DNA of 64,000 nt from Rhyacichthys aspro (Eukaryota > Chordata > Actinopteri > Gobiiformes > Rhyacichthyidae): assembly GCA_036850595.1 (NCBI GenBank), contig CM072148.1, positions 20,640,731 to 20,704,730 on the forward strand, read 5' to 3'. Numbering within the stretch: the first letter of the stretch is position 1; each line of letters starts with the position of its first letter. The position numbers and the translations under genes were made by a program. The notes below the pieces were generated by a model. The model saw nothing but the letters and a program-made list of their open reading frames with translations. It searched no databases and was not told the origin of the DNA. Shown here one piece after another: positions 39,116 to 51,470 of the stretch.

Positions 39116-39619
39116 TTCATGACCCATATTTCATTCTGCTCAGTTCAGGTCTCACTCCTTTTGTTTTCATCAGTGATTAAACTCAGAAGCTGTTTCCTCC
39201 TCAAACAGAACACGACGCCACGAGCTTCATTTTGTGACAAGGCCTTTCCCGCTCATTTTGTCCGAGCAGTCATTTTAACGCATTTCTCTTTTTCTTTATT
39301 TTATTTATGAACTAAATCTCAAATGTGTGATATTAACCCTTGAGACACAATTTAACTAATGTAGCATTTATTACAAAGACAATAACAGCCTAATAGATTG
39401 TAATATATGTCAATTATTATTAATATTATAAGCTTTTGTCATAGTATTTTTATATGTTGAAAAGAGTTTGTCTTGTTTTGTGTAGAGGGTTGTTTATTTG
39501 CCAAAAACCACTACATTGTTCATGGGGCATTTGCGAACAAAAGCTGAAAACTGTTAGTGTTTTGTTACGGATTTAAACTAGTGCTCTTCATATTGACTTT
39601 GTTTATTCCTATTTATTGA

Positions 39620-39625
39620 AATAAA
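39620..39625 (+). terminator. Candidate distal poly(A) signal of slit1
   Basis: AATAAA followed within 40 nt by GT-rich sequence. Two bases upstream lies TTTATT (39612-39617), the same hexamer on the other strand, so the site could also serve a minus-strand transcript. Confidence 0.4.
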
Positions 39626-39660
39626 GAGCTGTCTCCGGTGTGTCTCTCAGATCTCTTTGA

Positions 39661-39790
39661 CATTGGCCATGCTCTTGTCGCTGCTGCTGTTGTTGTAGCT
39701 GCCCTGACCTTTACCCTCATTGTGTCACGGCTGTCGTGTCCACGCTGAGTCGATGCCCCGTGGCAGCTCTCCTCCTCCTCCTCCTCCGAA
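39661..39790 (-). other. Minus-strand coding-like C-terminus, unidentified
   Basis: Read on the minus strand, 39655-39720 encodes NEGKGQGSYNNSSSDKSMAN followed by VKEI and TGA, with mostly G or C in third positions. Upstream lies a long pyrimidine tract, as at an acceptor, then (GAG)n. The same frame has a TGA before HNEGK, so an intact exon would need a different junction or the frame is broken. No family recognised. Confidence 0.3.
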
Positions 39791-40029
39791 GATATGAGTA
39801 AGATGAAGAGGAGGAGGAGAGTGGAGGAAGGGAGGAGGAGAAGAAGAAATGTGCAACCCCCAAGATTTAAACATGACACATTTAAATACATCAGTCTAAT
39901 AGGAAAACACTATGGCACATGATTTTCACATTGAACAGAGAGAGTAAACACTATGGATATGGATTTAAGGGGGGAAAAAAATTATCATAAAAGGTATTGC
40001 TATTGGGACAACAGCGTGGTACACAATTA

Positions 40030-40200
40030 GATTTGATCAACATTATTGATCCATGAGGGAAATGAATTAGTCACAGAAGCTCAGTTTTACATAAAACACT
40101 CACAGAAACAAAAAGAACAAAACGGTAAAAATACTTAAAAATAGAGACTGAATGAGATAAAAAAGAACAAACATTATATAACAATATACAGCAGGAAATA
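40030..40200 (+). mobile_element. Probable retroelement tail remnant
   Basis: attgatccatgagggaaatg, tagtcacagaagctcag and the A-rich continuation resemble a dispersed fish element that also appears, in a longer form, at 40838-41000. Confidence 0.35.
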
Positions 40201-40473
40201 TGGGATTTGCAATGTATAAGTATACATACTGAATGATGAGGTGCTGTAAACAGGAGATGGGATGAATGGGGTGGAATTATTTGTTAAATAGAGGTGAGTT
40301 GAATAAAACAACAAACAAAACAAAAAAAACCCCCAGCATTTTCCCTGATGACCTTTAAATTTGACTCCCAAAGAGCTATTTTTGGGAAGTGTTTATAGAA
40401 AATACAACTGAAAAGGTGTTTCATGTTTTGCTTGAAGAAAATACGTAATCTATTACACAAAAAGCATAAACAT

Positions 40474-40590
40474 GGGGCGCCCCTGGGTCTCAGTCGGGTC
40501 ATTTGCTCAATGTCATTCCCCACTCACATTTACCCCTTTCCTGTCCAGCTGCTATTAATTAAGGCCAAAAAAGCCCCCCCAAAAAATCTT
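40474..40590 (+). mobile_element. SINE-like element, short copy
   Basis: ggggcgcccctgggtctcag, cgggtcatttgc, atgtcattcccc and aaggccaaaaaagcccc match the reverse complement of 48966-49106. Confidence 0.5.
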
Positions 40591-40837
40591 TAAAAAAGCA
40601 TAGACACAATTTGGAAGCTTTTTTATTTTAAATGGTTTACACTTTCTATTCATTACTTGTATGAAGCTGTATAACACAAAACCTTTCATCCCTTCCCATA
40701 GCCAGGTGATATATTTGGCCAGATGTGACCATGTAGCTTTCCAATTTTAACATTAAATCTGAAAATATTATAGAGTGTGAATGCGTCAATAAACAATCTC
40801 TCCTTTTTCATGATTTTTTTCCTTTTTTTTAGATTAA

Positions 40838-41000
40838 GATTATTAACTGTATTGATCCCTTATTGAGGAAATTCCCTTACCACACCAAGTGTTAGTGCAC
40901 ACCCCACACCTGAAACAGTCGGCAGCCACCGTGCGGCGCCCAGAGGAGCAGCTGGGGTTAGGTGCCCTGCTCAAGGGCACCCAGCCGTGGTAATGTGGTG
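40838..41000 (+). mobile_element. Probable retroelement fragment
   Basis: ttgatcccttattgaggaaa, ccgtgcggcgcccagaggag and ggtgccctgctcaagggcac are typical of a repeat found throughout teleost genomes. Class not determined. Confidence 0.55.
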
Positions 41001-41049
41001 GAATGAGAATGCTGCTTACAATACAGTACAATACATGTCGGCTTTAGGA

Positions 41050-42040
41050 GTAGAACGATAGGTACAAAAACCAAAGATTTTCAAAATAAAGACTGTCCAT
41101 TTGACTCTCTATTTCTGGGACGTGGTCAAAGAAAATATGACAAAAATGAAAAGATGTTGTGTGTTTTAGTTTCAACACTTGAACATTCATTCACATTTTT
41201 TTTTACGTTTACTACCATAATATATCTAAAGCACAAAAAGCCTCTTCATCCCAAAAGTATGCTAATAAGAATATTGTTATATTCATGTTGCTGTTTAAAT
41301 TTAATTTTACCATAGACCAACAAAAACATGTGTCTAAAAGCAGAGTTGTAGCTGTTTAAGTGATTAATATGATATAACCTTAGAGAAGACATAAACCAGA
41401 ATGATTGAAATGTTGATGCAAAAATTAATTAGTTTCTATTATTATATTTTTTTCATATTTATTTAGCTACATCAAATGGCGCCTTGCAATATTTACCTAA
41501 TCAAAACAAAGAGTTGTTCTTGACTAAACAAGAAAATGGCTGTTTTCTTCTAATTGTTATTTAAAAAACATAATTATATTCAATTATATTCAAAACAGAG
41601 CACATTACAGTAGCTATAGAAACACTGATAAATACTGGCTATACTTGCACACAATGTTTAACAAGACAGAGAGATATACAGGATCTCTTTGGCTTGACAC
41701 TGAACTCAGAGACAAAATGTGGAAAAGTTGGTCCAGTTTTACGTTTGAACATTTTAATGATGGTTGAGGAAATTGAATAGTTTCTTCTTCTTATACTTGG
41801 GATAATTAAATCAAAAGAAGAGATAAAGGCTATATTCCAAATGTGGCTTGATCTGAAAAGGTATTACATCAATAGAGACAATATGATGATGCTTATGGAG
41901 CACTTAAACCATCCATTTCTGTCTATAACTTCAAATTGTAATCCCCTACTCTAATTTATAGTCCATATTTTGAAGAATGTGCCAAGTCTTTGAGAGCCTC
42001 TGACATCTGATGGAGCACTGTCATTTCCTATCTTTGTGTT
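41050..42040. other. Intergenic, AT-rich
   Basis: No gene or repeat that I can support. Confidence 0.6.
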
Positions 42041-42119
42041 TCAAAACAGTGGCAGTAGAAGAAGAAAAAAAAAAAAAAGATGGAGGACGAAGGAAAAAAA
42101 ACAAAAAAAACAAAAAAAA

Positions 42120-42410
42120 ACCTGGGGATGTCCCATTGCGAACGGGGGGTTGCTGTTAGTCTGACGCCGTTTAATGAACCCGTGATTTATGCGTCCCCTC
42201 GTAACCATAAAACAGAATATATACCCCCATCCGCTTTGACAGGCCCCTCCTCCATCTGAACCACCGCCCCACGCTCGGCCTGCCTCCCCCCACCCGTCTC
42301 CCTGCATCTTTAAAGACGGATAAAATCATGGCAGCACCTTCCCAACCCCCAATTCCAATAAAAAAGCATCTTCCCACAGTGACGGAAAGCTGCGCACAAA
42401 GGACACACGG
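42120..42410. promoter_or_regulatory. Candidate conserved non-coding element C
   Basis: Preceded by an A-rich tract (42063-42120). The block has cgtttaatgaacccgtg, tgatttatgcg and a C-rich stretch at 42240-42300. Both strands are open only by chance and give low-complexity translations. Confidence 0.35.
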
Positions 42411-42489
42411 TAAAAAAAAAAAGAAAAAAAGAGCTGGCAGACGGTTCAGGAGGCGTTGACTGTGTCCAATCCGTGAAGGATCAGTCAAA

Positions 42490-44390
42490 AACAAAGAGAA
42501 ATTGGTGGGTTTTTGAAGGAATTGGCCTTGTTAGAGGGAAAACAGACCTGAGAAAGACAGTAATGATCTGGGTCTTTAATGTTTGGTCTGTTGTGACACA
42601 TGAAGAAGACAAAGACTTGCTGCTATTTGCTATTTCATTGCTGTACAGACCTTAATAATATATGTTGATAGGAATTTATCAAAGTAATAGAAGGCAAGGC
42701 TGATTTAGCAGTCAATGTGCTCAACAGTTTACGCGTCACACACACGACAGTTTTATGCCTATATTATTAAGATGAATAGACTTATCCACTCTGCCATAAA
42801 GTGACAATATCCCTTGTTCACATACTTGTCCTTTGAAACCACTTGGGCTTTGTTAAAGGTCCAAATGATTCGTTTCTATTGTAGTGTAGACCTTCAACAA
42901 ACAACGACATTGAAAAACATATACAATCGCAAAAAGCATCTGTTTTTTTGAGGGTCTAAGTATAGAAACTCTAAGTGCTGTTCCATAGGGATTATAATCA
43001 CATACAGTCTTTGTCTACTGTTTATCAGTAATATCAGAGATAAAAAAGAGGGTCAAATGATGGGTACAAGATGTTATTTATTGGTTCCAGGTCACATATC
43101 GAAGATGAGCTGTCACAAACTAGAGTAAAGATTTACATCAAAATCATGTTACAAGGAACAACTTCTTCTGTTTTTAGTTTTGGAGTAAACTACAAACTAC
43201 TTGAATTTACCAGGACATTAATGTATAATAAATCACAAAAACAAAATCATAAAATACAAATATTTTTTTAGTTAGTAAGACACAACCAGGGCCAAACCTG
43301 TAACAAAAACCACTGATAAACTAAACCCAGTACTGCAATCAAGGACTGAAAATCAAAACCATCAAACTCAGGACTAAACACAGCTCGCTGCACAACTCAT
43401 CTTAGCAAGCTGTCATTTTATTGCAAAACTAGTGAAGTGGGAATCGTTTATGAAGAGAGAATAAGGCGTGATTTCTATTACATCGAGTCCCATACACATT
43501 ATGCACAGAGCTGGTCATATCTCCAGCTCCATGGAAACCGTGCGACACATATGGATCCAGTAGCACACACACTCTTTATTTGTGTCTTACTGGTGTTTAA
43601 TTGCTGTTTTTAATAATAGCACAAAGGAAGCAGGATGCAGGAGGTCTTAAAGGAAGGAAACATATTCTGATGGATCCATATTGTATCAGGAGAAACTGAT
43701 CGATGAGTGTATTGACCCATGGATCCTCAGTGTTAGACACAAAGAGCAGTATTTAGTCTCTTCCTACGCCATTGGCCCGTGTTGTGATTCATTAAGACTC
43801 TCATTTATTTACAATAAAATAGCTCAAACATATTATTACTATTATTATTATCATCATATGATTTGAACAACTTCTTCCTTCGTCTGAAGCACTTGTGCAA
43901 AATCTTTTCAAAACTTTTTTTCTGAACCTTTGTATCTTTTGTTTCTGTCAAGTGAATCAAGTCATGGTCAGGTTTTCTGTAAGAGCAGAATAAAACAGCC
44001 CACACCTCCTCAATCACAGTAAAGACCCAATACCTGAGGTAAATAGACTCTTTGAGACTCTTTGATTGGCTTTGAGAGGTGCCAATGAAAGGGGCTTTAC
44101 ATGAACTGTGAGGAAAATATTTAACCCTAAGATACTTGAAGTTATCAAAAGGAGCTTTTACAAAAAAAGTGACATTTAATTAGATTTTATACAGTAATTG
44201 AAGGAGAGTGGACATAATGGCTACCTGACCCAAAGAACTCTCCTCTATTACGGTCAATGCATAGAGAGCTGGAGTTTGTAGAAGCTTCTTTCCTCAAGAC
44301 TTTAAAAAATGTGATGAATTTAACTAATATGTGGCACATCTCAGAAAAACCTTGCCAACTTTTAAACTCTTACTTCTACAAGTAAAGTTT
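42490..44390. other. Intergenic
   Basis: A reversed tract of the tttagtcctgg family at 43280-43390; otherwise nothing recognised. Confidence 0.5.
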
Positions 44391-44899
44391 ACACATACAT
44401 GTTGTTTTTCCTAGCCTTGGCTGGAACAGTCTGGTCAGCTCATACTACTACTACTCTTCTGCCTCAATACCCAAATGAATGTGCCTTTATTGCTCAATGC
44501 ATCCCACATTTAACATTGTCATTGACAGCTCGACTCCAAGCCCTCCTCAATTCATCTTTCCTTCTTATGGCTCTGTACAGATGCAGTACAAGAGTATGCA
44601 GCCTAAAGCTACACACATGACCTGCACATTGACCATCCATAGTTTAGAGTGTCAAATTCTGTCACACCTCCAGACCATGGTTCTCATTTGGAAAAGAGAT
44701 CTACAGACGGATCGGCACAGCTTAAGCAAAAACGTGGCTGATTCTGGTCTGTTGTGGTGAGAAGAGGAGCTAAGCAGAGGAAAACTTTGATTTACTGGCT
44801 GATCTACGTTCTCACTCTCACCTCCGCTCGTGAGGTGTAGGTCAGGAGTGGAAGGACAAGATCTCACATGTGAGTGGTAATGAGTTTCCTCCACAGGGT

Positions 44900-45200
44900 G
44901 GCTTCAGGTGGTCCTTCAGGGCCTAGTGACATACTCTATAATGTGAGAACGCTGTCTGAGGACGCTCTGCGGTGAGCTGATGAAGCCTTTGTCTGGAGCT
45001 CTCTGCAGCTGTTTGTACTGAGATGGATTCAGCTCATTTGTCTGTTAGCTTCACGTTAGCTTGGTAGAATGTGAGGAAAGGACTTTAAAGACGAAGAGCG
45101 CTGGTGTTCTCCTGGAAGAGCTGGAGGAAGTGTCCAGGGAGAGGGAACCTAAGCATTTCTTCGTAGACTGCTCACCTGACTTCAGACACTTTCTGAAAGG
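44900..45200 (+). mobile_element. Possible LINE remnant
   Basis: gttctcctggaagagctgga followed by ggaagtgtccagggagaggg matches wording near the 3' end of a common fish non-LTR element. The rest is too decayed to place. Confidence 0.35.
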
Positions 45201-45239
45201 CCACTGTCTCATTTTACTCAGATAATAAACGTACTGCAC

Positions 45240-46114
45240 AGTAAATGTTTGTTGTATTTATTAATAACTTTCTTCAACATTAAATTATAATAGGATAAAT
45301 ACATGTATGTGAAGATTCTCAAGTATACTTACATAGCTTAAGAAGATATCTTTTTCTTAGAATGTTGATTATATAATAATATATTTTTATTGAAATACTA
45401 ACTCCATTTGTTGCCAGCAGGGGGAGTAAACAGAAGAAGGGGCACATCAAAGGGGCTGAATCAAGAATCAATAGGCTTTATAAAATTTTAAAGGAAAAAC
45501 ATTACACAGAAGCCCCTTTTGTAGTGGATAAAGAGAGAATTAGCCCTAAATGTCCTCTCTTCTGTGGTAAACCTCCTCAGTCACGTTAAATCCAGGTCTA
45601 AAGCAGTGGGATCTGAACAGGTTTAACCTCCTCTCAGCCTGCACCCTGCTCTCTGTTATTGATCCCTCTTCCTCTCGGCTCTTCTTACACTTACATTTCA
45701 TTTTTCTGCTCCACGTGGTGCGTTTAGTTTCTCAGCGCTGCCCTTGCCCTCTGTGTCTCTGACAGAAAGAGCCCTTTTGTCCTATTTTCTCGTCCATTTG
45801 GCATCGCTCCGACACCGACAAAAGGAGCTAAGCTTAGGTTATTCACTCCACGCTGTTTATTTCACTTCCCTGCCTGTTTTATATTTCATGTTGTCTTTTT
45901 GTTTATTTAGTTTTTTTCTCAGCCATAATGACTCAAATATTAGTGTTTTATACAAATTAGTCAATGTCAAATTAGCCTATTGTGTATTTAACTGCAGTTA
46001 AATGTAAATAATAAATAAAGGCTGAAAGAAATACTGTCACAACATTAAATTTATATTACTTACTTGTGTAAGGAAAAAACTTTATTATCATCTGGTTTGA
46101 GAAAGCCTTTAGAC
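45240..46114. other. Intergenic
   Basis: AT-rich, no gene recognised. A gccagcagggggag at 45414 is a weak CTCF-like match. Confidence 0.5.
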
Positions 46115-46553
46115 CACACATGTCAAACTCAAGGCCCGGGGGCCAAATGCAGCCCTTTTAGATGGATTTGTTTTTTCCTACAAGGATAAATGTTCAAATC
46201 CATCCAAAACCTGTTCAAGTCCGTCCAAAACCTCAATTGCAACTAAAACTTGTTCAAATCCATCTAAAACCAATTAAATTCTAACTAAAATGCTGTTAAA
46301 ACTTGTTGAAATTGAACTAGAACGTGTTCAAATCCATCTAAAACCAATTTAAATCAACTAAAACCTGTTCAAATGCAGCTAAAACTTGTTCAAATTGAAC
46401 TAAAACGTGTTCAAATGCAACTAAAACCAGTTTCCATAAAAAGAGGAAATTAATGTTCAAAATGATGTATGTAAGACTCAAATGAAGATGGAATCTTGAA
46501 AGGATTCTTATTGACGATCACGGTCCCTCACCACTTTAAGTTTGACACCACTG
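46115..46553 (-). mobile_element. hAT-like MITE with internal minisatellite, copy 2 (inverted)
   Basis: Starts cacacatgtcaaactcaagg and ends gtttgacaccactg. The flanks ctttagac / ccctagac agree at 6 of 8 positions, as expected of an hAT target duplication. The internal motif ccatctaaaacctgttcaaa repeats about nine times. Confidence 0.75.
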
Positions 46554-46559
46554 CCCTAG

Positions 46560-47460
46560 ACAAAGCACATAAAGTAGTGTTTGACTTATTACATGCATAA
46601 TTGATGCTTAAGGGTTTGCAATTATGTGTACTGTCTATGCCAGCCATTTATATTTTGAAGAAAGACTAAAGAGGCCTTGTCAATACACAGACTTGTTCTA
46701 TCCACAAAACTATAAAGAAATGCCATTGGGAGTAAGTAATGTAGGTCAAGATAGTGAATGCATGGATGAATAAACTAAAAGCAGAACAATGAGAATTATG
46801 TCCCGCTTAAGTAAAAACAGAGATAATCATCTAAATATGACCCCATATACACAATAATGTAGGCACTAATAGCTTTATTTTAATATGTTTTGTTTTTGTT
46901 TTGAAATTGTCATAGGTTTTAGTATGATCTTTCCATTTATGATGCCTTCTCCTCAACAAAAGGCAAAGTTTAGGCATCAAAAAAAAAAAAAAAAATCAGT
47001 ACTTGTGTTCAGCACTGCAGCATTCCTTGACCTCTAACTTCAGTGGTGGAAAGGCCCAGTGCATATGATATCTTGGGATTAATATCTTAGTGGAAACCCA
47101 GGATTCATCTGGTAAATATGCACATTCAATACGAGACAGTCCTACAGTTGTACCTTTGAGAAATCAGGGCCGAGAGTGAATCAACTCTCAACAACATGAG
47201 TGGTGTTTACGCGTCTAGAAAACAGGGAAAACAAATGAGGAATCAAAGGTAGTCAAGGGAGACTCATATAAGCGTATGGCATATCTTTCCATTGCCATCT
47301 CCCTAACCACTGTGACAGTATACTTTAAATAGAGACTGCTCATCTTTATTACTGTCACACTGAACAAAGTATGGCACTGTTTAAAAGCCACAAAGATTAA
47401 CTATGCCACGACTAATAACTGTTTGTCTATAGCAGCAAAAATCACACAGTATTGATGAAA
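46560..47460. other. Intergenic
   Basis: Poly-A at 46979-46995; otherwise nothing recognised. Confidence 0.5.
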
Positions 47461-47463
47461 TAT

Positions 47464-47758
47464 TAATGCAGCCCTGTGTCACTTTTAGCCCAAAATATAT
47501 ATATTCCCATTTAATGGTTCTTAGGCATGAGATCAGTAGAATCATGCCTAAGAACTCATTGACTGTCTGGCCAATACACTGGACCCAATGGAGTTGTATT
47601 TGTACAAAATACGCTAAAATGACTCTACTGATTCAGAAGACATGTTTTTTACCCCAAATTTGCTGCTTGGATAGTCTGTATATTAAAAAAATGTGTCAAG
47701 AAATATGCCGCCACTGTGCACCCTCTACTGGCTAAAAGTTATGCAGGGCTTCTTTAAA
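47464..47758 (+). mobile_element. MITE with GCAGCCCTG.GTCACTTTTAGCC ends
   Basis: The left end tgcagccctgtgtcactttt and the right end ggctaaaagttatgcagggc are inverted copies. TTAA stands at or near both ends (47462, 47754). A matching end aagcctgcgtaacttttagc occurs at 868. Confidence 0.65.
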
Positions 47759-48227
47759 ATGAAGTTAACTTTTACACAGGTCAACACATATAAAAACAGA
47801 TAAATCACTTATAGACATGGAAAACACAAGGCACATAGGAATACAGCAGGAGAGTGATTAAATGACCAATACCGGCTGAACCAAGGAAAACAGGACGAGT
47901 TTTGTTGCTGCACAAAACAAAGACCGTGGCCATTGTTTGAAGAAATCAGGTGAGTACACTCTTTATTGCACTTTTTAACCTTTTTCATCCTCTGCTCAAA
48001 ATCTATGAATCCAAATCATCCAAAAAGCCGTTTGCAGAGTTCAAGATTGGCACAGTAACTTGATGGTTGTGGTGTAAAATATGACATGTACTATTAAAAT
48101 GACTAAGGGTTGGTTTACCATATAATATTTAAACTGGCCCAAAGTGTGTCATGATTTTTTGAGTGTCTCTTTCTTCTCTGGCTCTTTGTTCCTCTCCTCT
48201 CTTTGTTCCCCTCTTCTTCCCTCTCAG

Positions 48228-48443
48228 TATTCCTGTCTAACCGTCCTCTCTCGGAGCAGATGTCCTTTTATTGATATGATGATGGTTAGTGGTCTCCAGG
48301 TGCTCGTTGGACTCACTCTACAGCCTCCTGCCGCTCACACTCGCAGCTGTTTTTTCTGTCTTTGTGAGGACAGAGGCGTGATGCATTCCCTCACCTCCGA
48401 CGTCACGGCACAACCTCTGAGGAGCCATCTGAAGGAGGTGCAG
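48228..48443 (+). other. Exon-like island, unidentified
   Basis: A long pyrimidine tract ending ttccctctcag precedes an interval open in one frame (VSGLQVLVGLTLQPPAAHTR, GVMHSLTSDVTAQPLRSHLK) and ends at CAG|gtacag. It has a CRE-like GACGTCAC at 48399. The protein is not recognised; a non-coding exon or chance are equally possible. Confidence 0.2.
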
Positions 48444-48965
48444 GTACAGCCACCGGTGTTGTGCAAATGTAAGAAACCATGTCAGAATCAGCACTCCGGC
48501 CTCTCTATGTCATTACTTATTTATGTTTTCAGGACATGTCCACATTCACATATATCACTCAGTATTCAGCTGAAGTTACAGTAAGCCTTATGGGTCTGGT
48601 CCTTTTCTTCTTTTAGAAACAAATCGTAAAGTTATGCGAACAAAGTGGCCCTTCCTTAGTCTTTAAATCTTCAGCACGGCCGTACGCAGACACACCTATA
48701 GGATTTCAATCAACATCACTCCAATGCTCATCTTATTTTACATACAGAAACAACAAAGGCATTTAAAATAAAAAATTTGCACAGGACCTTTAAAAAGCAC
48801 ATTAGTCCAGTCTAAATGTTTTAATTAAATACAAAGTGTAACATTTTTGGTTCCTTTTCTTTGAAAGAATATAAAGTCATTTATTTAAACCAGTTGGGGC
48901 GACACAATGTTGATAAACCTTTAGAGCATTTATACATCATTATGGTGCTAGATAAAGATTATTTT

Positions 48966-49106
48966 GGGGATTTTTTGGCCTTTATTGATAGTGTAGCAGT
49001 AACTGAGAGAATGGGGAATGACATGGGGCAAATGACCCGACTGAGACTCAGCCCGGGTCTCCTGCGTGCAGGGCATATGCTCTACCTGAGCTGCCAGGGG
49101 TGCCCC
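48966..49106 (-). mobile_element. tRNA-derived SINE-like element
   Basis: On the minus strand it starts ggggcacccctggcagctca, with an A-box-like tggcagctcaggtagagc, then acccgggctgagtctcagtc and the tail atcaataaaggccaaaaaat. The B box is weak. Confidence 0.55.
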
Positions 49107-49109
49107 TAA

Positions 49110-50180
49110 GCTAGACCATTTTTAAGTATTGTTTGGCATCTGTTGTGTCTTTTTGCCAACATCATTTTATATGATCCAATTTTAATAAAAGAACAAAACC
49201 ACTCCCTAAATGCAGGGCTTTCAGGGCTTTTCCAATATTTCACTCCCATGCTCATCTTCATTGCACCAAAGCCACGTCTTCTTTTTTTCTCCAAGTCTGG
49301 AACTGTTGTCCAAATGCCAACTTCATTTTCTACATTTTGTCCACATTTGACTCATGCAACTTTAATTGGCAAACTGCAATGTTTACCTTCACGGCTGCAA
49401 CAGCGTTTCATTCTGGCCAACTGAGTAACCAATAGCATGTACTATGGGAGTAAAACTGCCCCCTGCTTGTGCGGCGTGTAATGAATTACATACTTTAAGA
49501 TCTTGCTAGCAAACTACTGGATGAAGTTGTATCGGTGGTGCAATTGCATCATAAATACAAGCAAATATTAAGGAATATTGGCTTCAGTATCTGCTTTCCC
49601 AATTTTCACTTATCCTCAGTTAATCCACTGACACCTTTAACACTGGACGAACAAACTTCCTTCATTAGTCTGTTTGAGGAAAGCTTTTAAAATAACCCAC
49701 ATTAACCAAATGTAAAATGGGGCTTTGTGCATCCATTTAATGTAAAGGTGCTGAGATCAGGATACAACGCAGCCTGTTGTGTTCCAACTTCTAAGCTATT
49801 TCAGTTAAAAGATGTCAAGATAAGCCAATTAGGTTTTAACTGAGTTGCCATTGTATAAAAACAAGCTCAAGGTTTTTTTCTTTTTAAATCTTACCTTAAT
49901 TAAACAATAATCAAGGACTATTTTGATGAATTGTAATCTGCAGTTTTTTGATGTAGGAACCAATCATAGAAATAGGAAATGGAAGTCGCATGACATTTTT
50001 TTTGTTTTGAACTCCAATATCATCTTGATTGAATAGCAGGTGGCACTATTGTTCAACCAACTCAAAATGAATTAATACTTAAGTAAAAGAATAAAAGAAT
50101 GACAGCAGGTAAAAAGGATATACATGTATAAAGATATACCTCCAACCAATGATAAACACCATTGAGAAGAAGTCATATGT
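49110..50180. other. Intergenic
   Basis: CTGCCCCCTGCTTG at 49456 is a CTCF-like match on the minus strand; otherwise nothing recognised. Confidence 0.5.
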
Positions 50181-50231
50181 CATAAATTGAGCCCTTTTCT
50201 CTGGTCCTCATTTTGTAGCACACACCAGAAG

Positions 50232-50232
50232 C

Positions 50233-50262
<30 letters not shown>
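50232..50262 (+). repeat. (CA)n microsatellite
   Basis: About 15 CA units. Confidence 0.97.
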
Positions 50263-50263
<1 letters not shown>

Positions 50264-50564
50264 ATCCACCCTGCGGCGACTGCATCTGGATTCAACGAGC
50301 AGCCACACAACACAAAATAAGTCAAAGAGAGAGATGAAACTGAGGCGAGGAAGGAGGGAAGGAAGCGAGGTAGGAAGAAAGGAAAGACGAAAAGATGGGG
50401 GATGAACAGAGAAAAAAACGGGGGAGGGGTTCAGCCTAAAGGCAAACTGAATATTTCAAACCATTGCCAAAAAGAAAAGCCAAGTCGAAGGTGACCCGTG
50501 AGAAGCTCTTCATAGAAAAACCCGGGAATAAAAAGTCTTTTGCCACGAGTTGCTCTCAGCAAAG

Positions 50565-50840
50565 TCTTTCAATCATTTTCAATTAGCGGTGACCTTGTTG
50601 AACATTAGCTCTCCATTCAGTGACAAATTAAGCGGCGCGTTTGCGTTTCACTCGGCTTTATTTGGTGCAAATGCGGTTTGCTCGGGTGTCACGGCCGCGT
50701 TGCAGAGGAGTTTTAATCAACCACATGGAGCTCAAACCTCGGCGCTCGTCCTGGACGCACCTTCCTCTTCACAAAACCCTCGATCAGAGCGTCTTTCTCT
50801 TCGCCGCAGGCTTTTGAAACACACGGCCGCTGATTGACCA
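50565..50840. promoter_or_regulatory. Candidate conserved non-coding element D
   Basis: Contains TCAATCATTTTCAATTAGCG near 50570 and gacaaattaagcggcg near 50621, homeodomain-type sites in a CG-rich island. The + strand is open for 95 codons, but the translation matches no family I know. Confidence 0.4.
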
Positions 50841-51470
50841 GACTTTCTTTAGAGGGCACATCTGAATGCCTTTATATATTTACATCTGCAGCTTCTTTCA
50901 CTATGTTATTAAGTATTTTAATTTAACATTTATAATCAACAAAGCTGTCTAAATCCTCACATTAGTGACTGAGTGAACCTGGTTTAGTCCATTTGTCGTT
51001 ACCGAAACAGTAATGAATGAATGAACGATGAAAAGTACATCCGATCAACATAAATAACAAACTGGCGCTCAATAACAGTTTACAGTTTTGTTGTATAGTG
51101 CAGTTTGGAGTTAAATGGAGTGTCACATGACTTTTAACCAAGAAGAAATGGCACCTGTTCTACTCTCATATGGCCACTTGAAGTAAACAGTCCAAAACCG
51201 TGCATGTGTTGGTCGATTGGTGAATCTAAAATGACCAGAAGATTGTCTGTCAGTGTCTGTTACCCGTCCGACCAACATGTACCCCACCTCATGTCTAGCT
51301 GGATAAGACCCCATCCCCCAGCAATCTGGAGGAGAATGAAGAAGAGAAAAGAGAAAAGAATGTCCACTGTCCTTGAGCCTGGGTCTGTAGAGGATTTGGA
51401 AGCTGTTAAAGATAGTTTTTATTCTCCACTGTTGTGAAGTACTTGCTTAAGGAATGATATAGGCCTACTG

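Larger units (their letters stand above)
34758..39645 (+). other. slit1: Probable slit1 3' UTR (end uncertain)
   Basis: Non-coding sequence after the slit1 stop. An ATTAAA at 34854 and an AATAAA at 37105 could give short forms. The best-looking end is AATAAA at 39620 followed by a GT-rich stretch (cggtgtgtctc). The interval holds a MITE at 34850-35285 and a possible enhancer block at 37771-38060, so part of it could instead be intergenic. The extent is inference; transcripts would settle it. Confidence 0.4.

Noticed and set aside
42041..42494. Minus-strand frames rich in Gly and Phe
   Set aside because: They run through poly-A/poly-T and C-rich tracts; low complexity explains them.
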